A DNA stretch of 39,859 nucleotides from an uncultured Eubacteriales bacterium. Its GTDB lineage: Bacteria; Bacillota; Clostridia; TANB77; CAG-508. Numbering within the stretch: position 1 is the stretch's first letter; each line of letters begins with the position of its first letter. Below the pieces are notes generated by a model, which was given only the letters and a program-made list of their open reading frames with translations, was not told where the DNA came from and did no database searches. Position numbers and translations under genes: made by a program. Below are positions 8,215-15,800 of this stretch, piece after piece. The stretch is from assembly GCA_949840345.1 (NCBI GenBank), contig CATKWX010000017.1, positions 1 through 39,859 on the forward strand, given 5' to 3'.

Positions 8215-9144
8215 TTATTTCAATTGTGCTAAACAATTTTCAAATGTTTCTATATTCTCCACATTCATTACATTTACGTCTTTGTTTGTTTTTTTGATAA
8301 ATCCAGATAATACTTTTCCTGGTCCTATTTCTATAAATGTGTCTACCCCTTCCGAAATCATTTGTTCTATAGACTTTCTAAACCTTACTGGGCTTATAAC
8401 ATGACAGCTTAGAATATCAACTAAATTATCACTATTTGTATATTCCTTTGCATCAATGTTTTTTATAACCTTTTTATTAGGCTTTACACTTATATCTATC
8501 TTTTCTAATTCTTCTCTTAGCTTATCTGAAGCAACTTTAAGTTTTTCTGTATGGAATGGACCACTGGTTTTTAGCTCTATTGCCCTTTTTGCACCCAAAT
8601 TCTTTGCATTTTCCATTGCTTCTAATACTGCATCTCTTTGACCTGATATTGCAACTTGACCTACACAATTATAATTTGCAGGAACAACAAAGCCAGTTTT
8701 TACGTCACTACAAGCTTTTTCTACAAGCTCGTCATCTAGCCCAATTATGGCTGCCATTGCCCAAGTACCATTAGGCACATAATTTTGCATAAATTCTCCT
8801 CTTTTTCTTACAACATTTATTACATCTTCAAAAGATATAAAGGAACTATATGCTAGTGCTGAGTATTCTCCTAGACTAAGTCCTGCTGAAATTTCAGCTT
8901 CTATATTATTTTCTTTTAATAATTCAGCTATTGCCAAACTCATAACTAATATTGCTATTTGAGTGTTTTTAGTTTGATTTAAAATTTCTTCACTACTTTC
9001 AAAAGTAAATTTTGCTATATCTATTCCTAAAATATCACTTGCTTTTTTATATACATTTTTTACTGTATCATATTTTTCATATAAGTCTTTTCCCATCCCA
9101 ACATATTGTGCTCCTTGTCCTGGGAAAACAAACCCTAATTTCAT
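8215..9144 (-). CDS. fabD: malonyl-CoA:ACP transacylase FabD
   Basis: Loads malonyl groups onto acyl carrier protein. The N-terminal FVFPGQGAQYVGMG, the nucleophile S90 in GLSLGEYSAL (usually GHSLGE) and the catalytic His in GPFHTEKL fit the family. The ATG at 9142-9144 is chosen because AAGGAG lies at normal distance; an upstream TTG four codons earlier is less well placed. The result is 309 residues, a usual length. The gene starts 22 bases after fabH, where many Clostridia have acpP between the two; no acpP is present. Confidence 0.95.
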   Translation of the reverse strand: MKLGFVFPGQGAQYVGMGKDLYEKYDTVKNVYKKASDILGIDIAKFTFESSEEILNQTKNTQIAILVMSLAIAELLKENNIEAEISAGLSLGEYSALAYSSFISFEDVINVVRKRGEFMQNYVPNGTWAMAAIIGLDDELVEKACSDVKTGFVVPANYNCVGQVAISGQRDAVLEAMENAKNLGAKRAIELKTSGPFHTEKLKVASDKLREELEKIDISVKPNKKVIKNIDAKEYTNSDNLVDILSCHVISPVRFRKSIEQMISEGVDTFIEIGPGKVLSGFIKKTNKDVNVMNVENIETFENCLAQLK

Positions 9145-9166
9145 AAATTTTTCCAACTCCTTTTTA

Positions 9167-10096
9167 TCATATTTCTAATAAAATACTTCCTAAATTTAAG
9201 CCCCCACCATATCCTATCATTACTATTTTATCTTTTGGCTGTAACAAATTCTTATTAAGCATTTCATCTAAGGCTATAGGAATACTTGCACAAAATGTAT
9301 TTCCTATGCTCTCTAAATTTATATACATTTTTTCTTTTTCTATATTTAATCTTTTACACATAGCTTCTAATATTTTTATATTAGATTGATGAGGAACAAT
9401 GTATTTTATATCATCAATGCTTATATTATTTTTTTCTAATAATGTTTTAATATTTTCTACTGTTTTAATTGTACCAAATTTATATATATTTTTTCCATCC
9501 ATATATAATTTGTTTTTGTATGAACAAGTTAAGAAGTCTCCATCTTGACCAATGCTTTCAATATTTTGGCTATATATTTTTTCTTTATTACTGCTCTTTA
9601 ATATAGTTGCACCCGCACCGTCGCCAAGTATTATTGATGTATTAATATCATCATAATTTAAAAACTCCGATACTTTTTCTACTCCCACAATTAAAGCACA
9701 ATTTATTTCTTCTAAAGCTATGTATTTCCTAGCAATATCAAATGCATTTATATATCCGCTACATCCTGCTAGTAAGTCTATGCACATACATTTTTTAATA
9801 TCAAATTCTTTTTGTATTTCAAAAGATACTCCTGGCATAATTTTATCTGTACTTGTTGAACATGCTATTATGCAATCTATTTCTTGAATATCAATATTTG
9901 CATTATTTATAGCATTTTTTGAAGCTTCAATTGCCATTTGTGTTATATTTTTTTCATTCTCCCAGTACCTAGTTTTAATACCTGTTCTTTTGTAAACCCA
10001 ATTTTCTTCTAGTGAAAATTTATTATTAAAATAAACATTATCTATAATTTGTTTAGGTTTATATGTTCCATTTCCTATAATTTCAACTGATTTCAT
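9167..10096 (-). CDS. fabH: beta-ketoacyl-ACP synthase III
   Basis: Starts fatty-acid synthesis by condensing an acyl-CoA with malonyl-ACP. Its 309 residues form a thiolase fold. The catalytic cysteine is C112 in LLAGCSGYINAFD, the His lies in VPHQSNIKI and the Asn in SIGNTFCASIPIAL. GAGGAGAAAACA precedes the ATG. It is the first gene of the fab operon; about 200 bases upstream hold three hairpins and a palindromic operator-like site, so control of the operon probably acts here. Confidence 0.95.
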   Translation of the reverse strand: MKSVEIIGNGTYKPKQIIDNVYFNNKFSLEENWVYKRTGIKTRYWENEKNITQMAIEASKNAINNANIDIQEIDCIIACSTSTDKIMPGVSFEIQKEFDIKKCMCIDLLAGCSGYINAFDIARKYIALEEINCALIVGVEKVSEFLNYDDINTSIILGDGAGATILKSSNKEKIYSQNIESIGQDGDFLTCSYKNKLYMDGKNIYKFGTIKTVENIKTLLEKNNISIDDIKYIVPHQSNIKILEAMCKRLNIEKEKMYINLESIGNTFCASIPIALDEMLNKNLLQPKDKIVMIGYGGGLNLGSILLEI

Positions 10097-10109
10097 TGTT
10101 TTCTCCTCA

Positions 10110-10252
10110 GAACAAATAAGAAAAATCGAAGATTTTTCTTTGATTTGAACATTTCCGATTTGAGTTTTCGACCGTAAGGAGAAAATCTCAAAGGGCTAGC
10201 GATTGTAGCTTTTTCTATAATAGGAAAGTATGACTTTCCTATTATAGAAAAA
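10110..10252 (-). promoter_or_regulatory. fabH leader with three hairpins
   Basis: On the transcript strand three inverted repeats follow one another. The first is a perfect 20-bp pair with a 3-base loop (10210-10252). The second is TTTGAG(A)TTTTC pairing with GAAAACTCAAA (10159-10192). The third is a hairpin of about 18 pairs with a TTC loop (10110-10150) that ends just before the fabH ribosome binding site. Such a leader could act as an attenuator or a binding site, or could be an inserted palindromic element. I recognise no known RNA family in it. Confidence 0.55.
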
Positions 10253-10291
10253 CATATACTATATTTATATAATAATATTGTTTAAAAATCA

Positions 10292-10314
10292 TTAGACTGA
10301 CCGGTCAAGTTTAG
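10292..10314. promoter_or_regulatory. Operator-like dyad upstream of the fab operon
   Basis: The perfect 10-bp palindrome TGACCGGTCA (10298-10307) sits in a wider imperfect dyad, TTAGACTGACC / GGTCAAGTTTAG. It lies directly after the birA stop and ahead of the fabH leader. The form is that of TetR-type operators and it is GC-rich in an AT-rich spacer. No matching regulator gene is in the window, so the binding protein is unknown. Confidence 0.5.
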
Positions 10315-10890
10315 CTTAGCATTTTTATATATTCTTTTTCGAAAACACTTAAAAAACCAGCAATTATATCTATTCTATTAAATTTCATATTAAATTCATT
10401 TTTTAATGATGTAGCAATATTTTTTAGTTGTGGTGGAAATTTTTTTTGATTTACATTCATACCTATGCCTATTAATATATCTTTTACCTCTTCGCCACTA
10501 GTAGTACTTCCGAGTTAATATACCACCAACTTTTTTACCATTGCACATTAAATCATTTGGAAGCTTTATATTTAATTGCTTATTGTATAATTTTTTTATT
10601 GCATCAACCATACATTCTGCTATTGTAATAGTAATATTACTTATTTTTGCAATGTTACATTGTGGCTTTAGAATTAATGTAAAAGCAATATTTTCTCCTT
10701 CTCCCATATACCACGTTCTTTCGTGAGTGCCAATTCCAGCAGTTTGACTATTTGCAATTATTATTGTACCATCCTTCATAATGTCTTTTATTTCTTTTGC
10801 CTTTAATTGTGTAGAATCTATATTTTCATAATATATCACATTTTTCCCTAATATTTGTGTATTTAATTTACCTAATAACTCTTGCTTCAT
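10311..10890 (-). CDS. birA: biotin--[acetyl-CoA-carboxylase] ligase, with internal +1 frameshift
   Basis: Activates biotin with ATP and attaches it to AccB. The N-terminal part shows the ligase motifs STQLKAKE, GIGTHERTW (usually GRGRxGRxW) and KLPNDLMCNGKKVGGILT. At that point an in-frame CGG (10510-10512) occurs and the frame would stop four codons later. In the +1 frame the protein continues GSTTSGEEVKDILIGIGMNV and on to KMLS, the expected IGIGxNVN segment and end of the domain. Skipping one base gives about 192 residues: a short ligase without a DNA-binding domain, so a non-regulatory BirA. Start 10888-10890 has AAAGGA upstream. Confidence 0.85.
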
Positions 10891-10979
10891 TAAATATCCT
10901 TTCTTAATTATTTGATTTTCTAAATTATATACCAAATTATCAAATTGAACAATAATTCAACTCAAAAATATTTTTAAAT

Positions 10980-11008
10980 TTGATATATTTTACAAAATAT
11001 GCTATAAT
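10980..11008 (+). promoter_or_regulatory. Promoter of the 79-residue ORF
   Basis: -35 TTGATA (10980-10985), a spacer of exactly 17 bases, and -10 TATAAT (11003-11008), followed by the GGGAGG ribosome binding site of the gene at 11041. Confidence 0.75.
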
Positions 11009-11040
11009 ATTTACATAATTATTTGAAGGGAGGACCTAGT

Positions 11041-11280
11041 ATGCCTTTAGGGTATTACATTTTTGACGGCGAAGACCCGTCTAATAACAAGAACATCATA
11101 GGCAAGCTTACTTCTATTCCTAAAGTTGGTGACGAATACGTGTACATAGATTATCGTAGCCAAAAGGAAGTACACACTGGCAAAACAATCGCTGAGGTGG
11201 TTGCTGATATTGGTGGTCGCTCTGCTGATTGCTATATCAAGTTAGATGACAAATCTATCGCAAAAGCTTTCATTATGTAA
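11041..11280 (+). CDS. Small hypothetical protein (79 residues)
   Basis: I do not recognise a family. The ATG at 11041 follows GGGAGGACCTAGT; the longer reading from 11023 would begin inside the ribosome binding site. The product is soluble, begins MPLGYYIFDGEDPSNNKN and contains KVGDEYVYIDYRSQKEV; it could be one small beta-rich domain. Codons such as GGC, CGC, AAG and ATC are much commoner than in the neighbours, suggesting foreign origin. It is a monocistronic unit with its own consensus promoter and a strong terminator at 11296-11344. Confidence 0.75.
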   Translation: MPLGYYIFDGEDPSNNKNIIGKLTSIPKVGDEYVYIDYRSQKEVHTGKTIAEVVADIGGRSADCYIKLDDKSIAKAFIM

Positions 11281-11295
11281 CACGTTTTTAGCCTT

Positions 11296-11344
11296 AAAAC
11301 AAAATAAAACAACCCAACAATTCTTGGGTTGTTTTATTTTGTTT
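11296..11344. terminator. Bidirectional terminator
   Basis: A long hairpin whose core is AACAACCCAA-CAATTC-TTGGGTTGTT. The arms continue into A-rich and T-rich flanks, so it can serve both the plus-strand ORF ending at 11280 and the minus-strand gene at 11381. Confidence 0.85.
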
Positions 11345-11380
11345 ATAGATATGCTAATTTTTTATTATTTTATATATATA

Positions 11381-11818
11381 TTATTGTTCTTTTTTATACA
11401 AAAATGGAAATGCTGCTGTTGCAATTAGTCCTAACCACATTACCCATGTTCCTATTCCATAAGAAACTTTAACTAATCCACCTAGGCTACCTAATCCATC
11501 AATTGCATCTTTTACAGTTGCCATATCATATATTAATACTATTATTGATATAACTGTTGGTATTAAAACTAATTTTGCTTTTGCTAATTTTTCAAAAAAT
11601 GCTACTTTAGCACTTAACATATCAGCGAAAAGTATTAATAATGTTATTATTGTTAGTATTAATACTATAATTCCATCTCCTTCAATAAAACTTACTGACT
11701 CAGAAGCTTTGTACCCTAATATGTTTGCTGAAACTGTAGCGAACGGTAAGAATATACCAATTAATGTTACTATGGCACCTACAATTCCTAATAATTTTGT
11801 ATTTTTTAATTTTTCCAC
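11381..11818 (-). CDS. Small integral membrane protein
   Basis: This 145-residue protein has four predicted membrane segments (about residues 8-28, 48-68, 84-102 and 122-141). The first carries GIVGAIVTLIGIFLPFATVS, a pattern common in uncharacterised small clostridial membrane proteins. Charged residues are mainly in the loops and at the ends. The neighbours give no functional clue. The gene ends at the bidirectional terminator at 11296-11344 and has native AT-rich codon use. Confidence 0.75.
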   Translation of the reverse strand: MEKLKNTKLLGIVGAIVTLIGIFLPFATVSANILGYKASESVSFIEGDGIIVLILTIITLLILFADMLSAKVAFFEKLAKAKLVLIPTVISIIVLIYDMATVKDAIDGLGSLGGLVKVSYGIGTWVMWLGLIATAAFPFLYKKEQ

Positions 11819-11914
11819 TTTTAAAATCCCCCTTTCAAATTATGAATTAATTATAATTAATTCGACCTTTTTTGTCAATATAATTTAAAAATTATAATTT
11901 TACATAAAAAAGGT

Positions 11915-12020
11915 GGGCGCAGTGGTGTACCAAGTCACGGGTATTCCCACAAACGGCGCCCCTACGATTTTGCAATATGTTTATCGTAGGGGCGGGTCTT
12001 GTGCCCGCCCGCATTATATC
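11915..12020. repeat. REPIN-like pair of inverted REP units
   Basis: A unit GGGCGCAGTGGTG...CGGCGCCCCTAC ends in CTAC. It is followed by the spacer GATTTTGCAATATGTTTATC and then an opposite unit GTAGGGGCGGGTCTTGTGCCCGCCC. So two GTAG-tagged hairpins face each other across a short conserved spacer. After it comes GCATTATATCAAACAAAAAG, which recurs at about 32860. This cluster fills most of the 300-base gap before dapB. Confidence 0.75.
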
Positions 12021-12047
12021 AAACAAAAAGGCGATTTCGCTATACTA

Positions 12048-12085
12048 CAAAAAAAAGAGACGGACTAATAAATTAGCTCGTCTCC
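12048..12085 (-). terminator. dapB terminator
   Basis: On the minus strand: GGAGACGAGCTAA-TTTA-TTAGTCCGTCTC followed by eight Ts, 36 bases after the dapB stop codon. Confidence 0.85.
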
Positions 12086-12120
12086 AAAAACCTATTTAAC
12101 ATAAGTTTTTTATTTTGTTT

Positions 12121-12879
12121 TTAGAACAGGTCGTCCATTGTGTAGAGTCCAGGCTTTCTTCCCTCTTCTGTAATAAACTTAGCAGCTTTGATTGCGCCTT
12201 CTGCAAACATCTCACGAGAAAGTGCTGTATGCTTTATCTCGAAAATGTCGTTTTCGCCAATGAACTTTACTGTATGCGTTCCACAAATAGTGCCGCCACG
12301 AACAGATGAAATGCCGATTTCATTAGGCTCCCTTTTTTCTGTTCTGCCATAAACAATTTTCATTTCGTTATTAAGAATTTTGTTTATGGTTTCTGCCAGC
12401 ATTATTGCCGTACCGCTGGGTGAGTCCTTCTTCCGTCTGTGATGTTCCTCTGCAATTTCGATGTCTGTGCCTTTAAGCAGGGGCACCGCAACCTCGAGAA
12501 TACGCTTGAACACGCACACGTCATAAGCCATATTCTTTGAATAGAAAACCGGTATCACTTTTGCCGCATCCTCCATTTTGGTCTCATCCTCTTTGGAAAT
12601 TCCTGTTGTACCAATAACAAGAGGTATCTCCCATGATTGCGCGAAGTTAATTAGTGCTGAAGTTGCCTTGGGAGATGAGAAGTCAATGATTACCTCAGTT
12701 TTATTCGCTGTTTTCCCAGGGACCATAGAACAATCCGAAGCCACCGAAAAAAAATTTCCTATAGAAGTGTTTAATAAATCCACTCCTGCTATGACTTTCA
12801 TGTCAGGATCCTCTTTAATCATCCGGCAGATAATCTGCCCCATTGCTCCGTTACAACCTGAAACTAAAACATTTTTCAT
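12121..12879 (-). CDS. dapB: 4-hydroxy-tetrahydrodipicolinate reductase
   Basis: NAD(P)H-dependent step of lysine and diaminopimelate synthesis. The 252-residue protein has the N-terminal GCNGAMGQ nucleotide loop, GTTG in the middle and the signature EEHHRRKKDSPSGTA with the catalytic histidines and substrate-binding lysine. It is compositionally unlike its neighbours: many G/C-ending codons, and two in-frame CGG arginine codons (12823-12825 and 12433-12435, the second within the HHRRKK signature) read without any frameshift. It stands alone with its own promoter and terminator, apart from any other lysine gene. Acquisition from a higher-GC relative is likely. Confidence 0.95.
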   Translation of the reverse strand: MKNVLVSGCNGAMGQIICRMIKEDPDMKVIAGVDLLNTSIGNFFSVASDCSMVPGKTANKTEVIIDFSSPKATSALINFAQSWEIPLVIGTTGISKEDETKMEDAAKVIPVFYSKNMAYDVCVFKRILEVAVPLLKGTDIEIAEEHHRRKKDSPSGTAIMLAETINKILNNEMKIVYGRTEKREPNEIGISSVRGGTICGTHTVKFIGENDIFEIKHTALSREMFAEGAIKAAKFITEEGRKPGLYTMDDLF

Positions 12880-12939
12880 TAGTGTTTCCTCCTTAATTGT
12901 AGTAGGGTTTATAAATTTACCTTAAAAAGGCATATTGGA

Positions 12940-12968
12940 ATTATATCATAATATTATGTAAATTGCAA
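12940..12968 (-). promoter_or_regulatory. dapB promoter
   Basis: Minus strand -35 TTGCAA (12963-12968), 17-base spacer, -10 TATAAT (12940-12945). Confidence 0.7.
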
Positions 12969-13084
12969 ATAATATATGTTTTATATTGTACGAATTATTT
13001 TAATATCCAGTCTGAACGGAAGCCTATTTAGTAACATTATAAATCTAAAATCATATTATATTTAAAGTATAGGAGGTTTTTATT

Positions 13085-13726
13085 TTGAGTGAAATTAAAA
13101 ATATAGAATTAAAAAACGAGTTAAAATACAAAGATACTGTTATTTTAACTTATAAAATACAATATCCTAAAATAACTTCATCTAGCTGTGAATTTGGTAT
13201 AGATATATTTAATAAATTTAATGAAAATAAGGCTCTTGAGTTAGAGCAATATGTTAATACTACTTTATTTAAAGAAGCTAAAGATGTATATGATTACAAT
13301 AAACTAAATGGATATCCTATTATGGTTTTTGAGGTAATACTAGAATATAATATTACTTATAATAAAGACTGCATTATTAGTTTGTATTACGATCAATACG
13401 AATTTACTGGTGGTGCACACGGAAACACTATAAGAACATCTCAAAACTGGGACTTACAAAATGGATGTCAAATACCTCTTTCTTACTTCTACCCTAATAA
13501 TTCATATTACATTATAGATATATTAAAAAATATCAACAGTCAAATAAAAGAACAAATTCAGTCTGGAAGTAATCAATATTTTGATAATTATTGTGAATTA
13601 GTTTTAGAAACATTTAATTTAGAAAGCTATTACTTAACACCTAATGCAATAGCAATATATTTCCAACAATATGATATAGCACCATATTCTAGTGGAATAC
13701 CTGTATTTTATTTAATGTATGAATAA
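13085..13726 (+). CDS. DUF4163/DUF3298 domain protein
   Basis: This 213-residue protein begins at a TTG placed after AGGAGG. The layout matches proteins with a DUF4163 half followed by DUF3298, as in the extracellular part of RsiV: an early ILTYKIQYPKI strand, FNKFN, then DQYEFTGGAHGNT with the characteristic GGAHG, and a C-terminal section with LTPNAIAIYFQQYDIAPYS. Unlike RsiV there is no signal peptide or membrane segment, so as written it is cytoplasmic. The family's role outside RsiV is not established. A hairpin terminator follows directly. Confidence 0.75.
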   Translation: MSEIKNIELKNELKYKDTVILTYKIQYPKITSSSCEFGIDIFNKFNENKALELEQYVNTTLFKEAKDVYDYNKLNGYPIMVFEVILEYNITYNKDCIISLYYDQYEFTGGAHGNTIRTSQNWDLQNGCQIPLSYFYPNNSYYIIDILKNINSQIKEQIQSGSNQYFDNYCELVLETFNLESYYLTPNAIAIYFQQYDIAPYSSGIPVFYLMYE

Positions 13727-13758
13727 GCAGAAGATACCTTAGCAGTATCTTCTGCTTT
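13726..13758. terminator. Terminator shared by convergent genes
   Basis: AGCAGAAGATAC-CTTAGCA-GTATCTTCTGCT followed by TTT, between the plus-strand DUF3298 gene and the minus-strand gene at 13767. Confidence 0.75.
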
Positions 13759-13766
13759 AATATTTT

Positions 13767-14291
13767 TTAAATTCCATATTGATTTGTTATTGGGTCTTTG
13801 AATATTCCTAACTTAGGTGGAGAATAAGTGAAAGCTATAAAACATATTAGTATAATTACTAAAATAATTATTGCTACTGTACTATTGCACTTGAAATTAC
13901 TAATCATAATTTTGTAAGATAAATATTCCCCTAATATAACTGCAACGAAAAATGATGTTATATCAATAAAAGTAATACTTCTTCCTATTATTCCTGTATA
14001 TGTGTAAAAGAATATCACTATAAATAACATAGATGTAAGTATTCCTAATGTCTTTGCACATAAAAAATTACTTGTGTTTTTTCCTATGTAAAAATAACCA
14101 ATTATTGTACTAAGCAGCATAGGGAAAAATAATAATTTTAAGTGCTCCCATACACTTTCATTGACTGCAGAAAACGCTCCTACGAGCCCATTTTTCCCAG
14201 ATAATTCGTATGTAAAATGCAATAAAGTTCCTAATATACATACAAAAACAGCACTAATTATTTGAAAATTTTTTATTTTCCTCTTATCCAT
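13767..14291 (-). CDS. DUF6512-like membrane protein
   Basis: A 174-residue integral membrane protein with about five hydrophobic segments. The segment AVNESVWEHLKLLFFPMLLS is what I associate with the DUF6512 family of small Firmicutes membrane proteins. The function of that family is unknown. The ATG is preceded by GCAGGAGGACTGAT. It lies beside the cotJ operon but is separated from it by a repeat. Confidence 0.65.
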   Translation of the reverse strand: MDKRKIKNFQIISAVFVCILGTLLHFTYELSGKNGLVGAFSAVNESVWEHLKLLFFPMLLSTIIGYFYIGKNTSNFLCAKTLGILTSMLFIVIFFYTYTGIIGRSITFIDITSFFVAVILGEYLSYKIMISNFKCNSTVAIIILVIILICFIAFTYSPPKLGIFKDPITNQYGI

Positions 14292-14350
14292 ATCAGTCCT
14301 CCTGCGATAATTTTATGTGTAAAATATATTTTTATTACAAGAAGAAGCAA

Positions 14351-14375
14351 GGACGTGCAATGCACGCCCTCTACA
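14351..14375. repeat. REP-like hairpin
   Basis: GGACGTGCAATGCACGCCCTCTACA followed by ATATTTGCAAT, just after the cotJC stop codon. Confidence 0.65.
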
Positions 14376-14385
14376 ATATTTGCAA

Positions 14386-15021
14386 TTAATTTCCACATCC
14401 ACAGTCATTATTATCTGTAGCAGGTTTTACATTGCAATCATTATTCATATAAAATTTTCTATTAGCCAATTTATCTTGAACTCCTCTTAAAGCTTCTCCA
14501 AATCTTTGGAAGTGAACTACTTCTCTTTCTCTTAAGAAACGAAGTGGATCTATAACATCTGGGTTATCTCTACAAAGGTCTATTAATTTTTCATAAGTTG
14601 CTCTTGCTTTTTGTTCTGCTGCTAAATCCTCTTGTAAATTTGCAATAGGGTCACCTTTACAAGCAATATATGCTGCTGTAAATGGTACTCCAGCTGCAGA
14701 TTGAGGATATACGTCTACACCATGGTCTGTATAATATGGCGCTAATCCTGCTTTTTCTATTTCTTCTATTGATGCTCCTTTTGTTAGTTGGTGAACAATG
14801 GAACCTACCATCTCTAAGTGAGCAAGCTCCTCTGTTCCAATATCATTTAATATTGCTTTTGCATTTTGGTCTGGCATTCCAAATCTTTGAGATAAATATC
14901 TTAAAGAAGCAGCAAGTTCGCCATCTGGTCCTCCATATTGTGATATAATTACTTTTGCAAGTCTTGGATCAGGACATTTTATATTAACTGGATATTCTAA
15001 TTTCTTACTATAAGTCCACAT
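14386..15021 (-). CDS. cotJC: Spore coat protein CotJC (manganese-catalase family)
   Basis: A ferritin-like di-manganese catalase-family protein of the spore coat. The metal-ligand helices are visible: ELAASLRY, IGTEELAHLEMVG with the ExxH pair, DLAAEQKARATYE and REREVVHFQRFGEA with another ExxH pair. About 211 residues with a Cys/Asn-rich tail (DNNDCGCGN). The start at 15019-15021 (MWTYSKKLEYPV) is chosen because CotJC proteins begin this way and AAGGAG is better spaced; an ATG four codons upstream abuts the site. It lies one base after cotJB in the cotJA-B-C order. Confidence 0.93.
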   Translation of the reverse strand: MWTYSKKLEYPVNIKCPDPRLAKVIISQYGGPDGELAASLRYLSQRFGMPDQNAKAILNDIGTEELAHLEMVGSIVHQLTKGASIEEIEKAGLAPYYTDHGVDVYPQSAAGVPFTAAYIACKGDPIANLQEDLAAEQKARATYEKLIDLCRDNPDVIDPLRFLREREVVHFQRFGEALRGVQDKLANRKFYMNNDCNVKPATDNNDCGCGN

Positions 15022-15022
15022 A

Positions 15023-15289
15023 CTAGTTAGCATCTCCTTCCCATGGCCATGGCTCTTCTAGCCATCTCCATTTATTACATGGATATTTTATTGTTAATGG
15101 TCCATATACTTTTTGATATTTGTCTTCTAAATCTTTTAATGATTTACAATATTCTTTATGCAAACATAAGGCTTTTTTGTCTTCAGGATGTGTATCTAAA
15201 TATAATGCAAGTTCTATTATAGAGAAATTATATTCCCTTATTTGCATAAGCATTTCGTTTCTTGTTTGTTCCATACAATTATTGTGCAT
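15023..15289 (-). CDS. cotJB: Spore coat protein CotJB
   Basis: An 88-residue coat-associated protein. Typical features are a helical N-terminal half (LIQIREY-like region at MLMQIREYNFSIIELALYLDTHP), then YCKSLKDLEDKYQKVYGPLT and the Trp-rich end KWRWLEEPWPWEGDAN. The ATG follows GGGAGGG. It overlaps the end of cotJA by 11 bases and is followed at once by cotJC, consistent with translational coupling. Confidence 0.9.
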   Translation of the reverse strand: MHNNCMEQTRNEMLMQIREYNFSIIELALYLDTHPEDKKALCLHKEYCKSLKDLEDKYQKVYGPLTIKYPCNKWRWLEEPWPWEGDAN

Positions 15290-15629
15290 TATTACATCCC
15301 TCCCCTATTCTATTTGTCTTTCTTATATATTCTATCTCTGCCATAGATTGACCCGGCATATATGGGCTAACTAATTCAGGAAAAATTGTTCCCATTCTTA
15401 AACCAACTTCTGGTGTAAAAGTTTTGTTCATAGTTTGAATTGGAACATAAGATTGACCAAACATATAGTTTGCTGGAAAAGCTCCACATTCATCGTCAAA
15501 TCCACATTCGCATTCATTCATATTACAGTTACAATCGCAATAATTTACATCGTCGCATATATCTTCTATCATATCTTCATGATGTTCATGACAGTGATTG
15601 CACTTTTGGCATTTGCAATTTCTATACAT
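15279..15629 (-). CDS. cotJA: Spore coat-associated protein CotJA with Cys/His-rich N-terminus
   Basis: The C-terminal 65 residues match CotJA: YVPIQTMNKTFTPEVGLRMG followed by TIFPELVSPYMPGQ. The first 50 residues are unusual: NCKCQKCNHCHEHHEDMIED and a further run of Cys, Asp and Glu (DCNCNMNECECGFDDECG), a dense set of possible metal ligands. Usual CotJA proteins are shorter (about 80 residues) and lack this extension. It is the first gene of the cotJ operon, with a typical GAGGAATATAA site before the ATG. Confidence 0.88.
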   Translation of the reverse strand: MYRNCKCQKCNHCHEHHEDMIEDICDDVNYCDCNCNMNECECGFDDECGAFPANYMFGQSYVPIQTMNKTFTPEVGLRMGTIFPELVSPYMPGQSMAEIEYIRKTNRIGEGCNNAQ

Positions 15630-15703
15630 TTATATTCCTCCTTATATATTGTATATAATACATAATATGAATTGTATCTGTTTTATGTGAACAAAAAGAT
15701 AAG

Positions 15704-15790
15704 CGGGTCGCCCAAGGCCACCGACCCCTACAATGTTTGCAATATTCATTATATCAATGTAAAAGGGGCGCAATCATGCGCCCCTACAGT
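15704..15790. repeat. REP-like hairpins
   Basis: GGGTCGCCCAAGGCCACCGACCCCTACA (15704-15731) with the tail ATGTTTGCAATATT, followed by GGGGCGCAATCATGCGCCCCTACAG (about 15765-15789). They separate the cotJ operon from the ABC exporter. Confidence 0.7.
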
Positions 15791-15800
15791 GTATAATAAT

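Noticed and set aside
10210-10252. The perfect 20-bp hairpin as a plain birA terminator
   Set aside because: It lies about 60 bases beyond birA and ends in A-rich sequence with no long T-run on the transcript; it is as likely a fabH leader element.
11381-11818. Small membrane protein as a phage holin or toxin
   Set aside because: Four segments at 145 residues and no phage or antitoxin genes nearby; nothing supports it beyond hydrophobicity.
12121-12879. Assembly chimera explaining the foreign composition of dapB
   Set aside because: Six separate foreign-looking genes each with clean promoters and terminators merge smoothly into AT-rich flanks; six misjoins in one window is less likely than transfer. 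It is not excluded.
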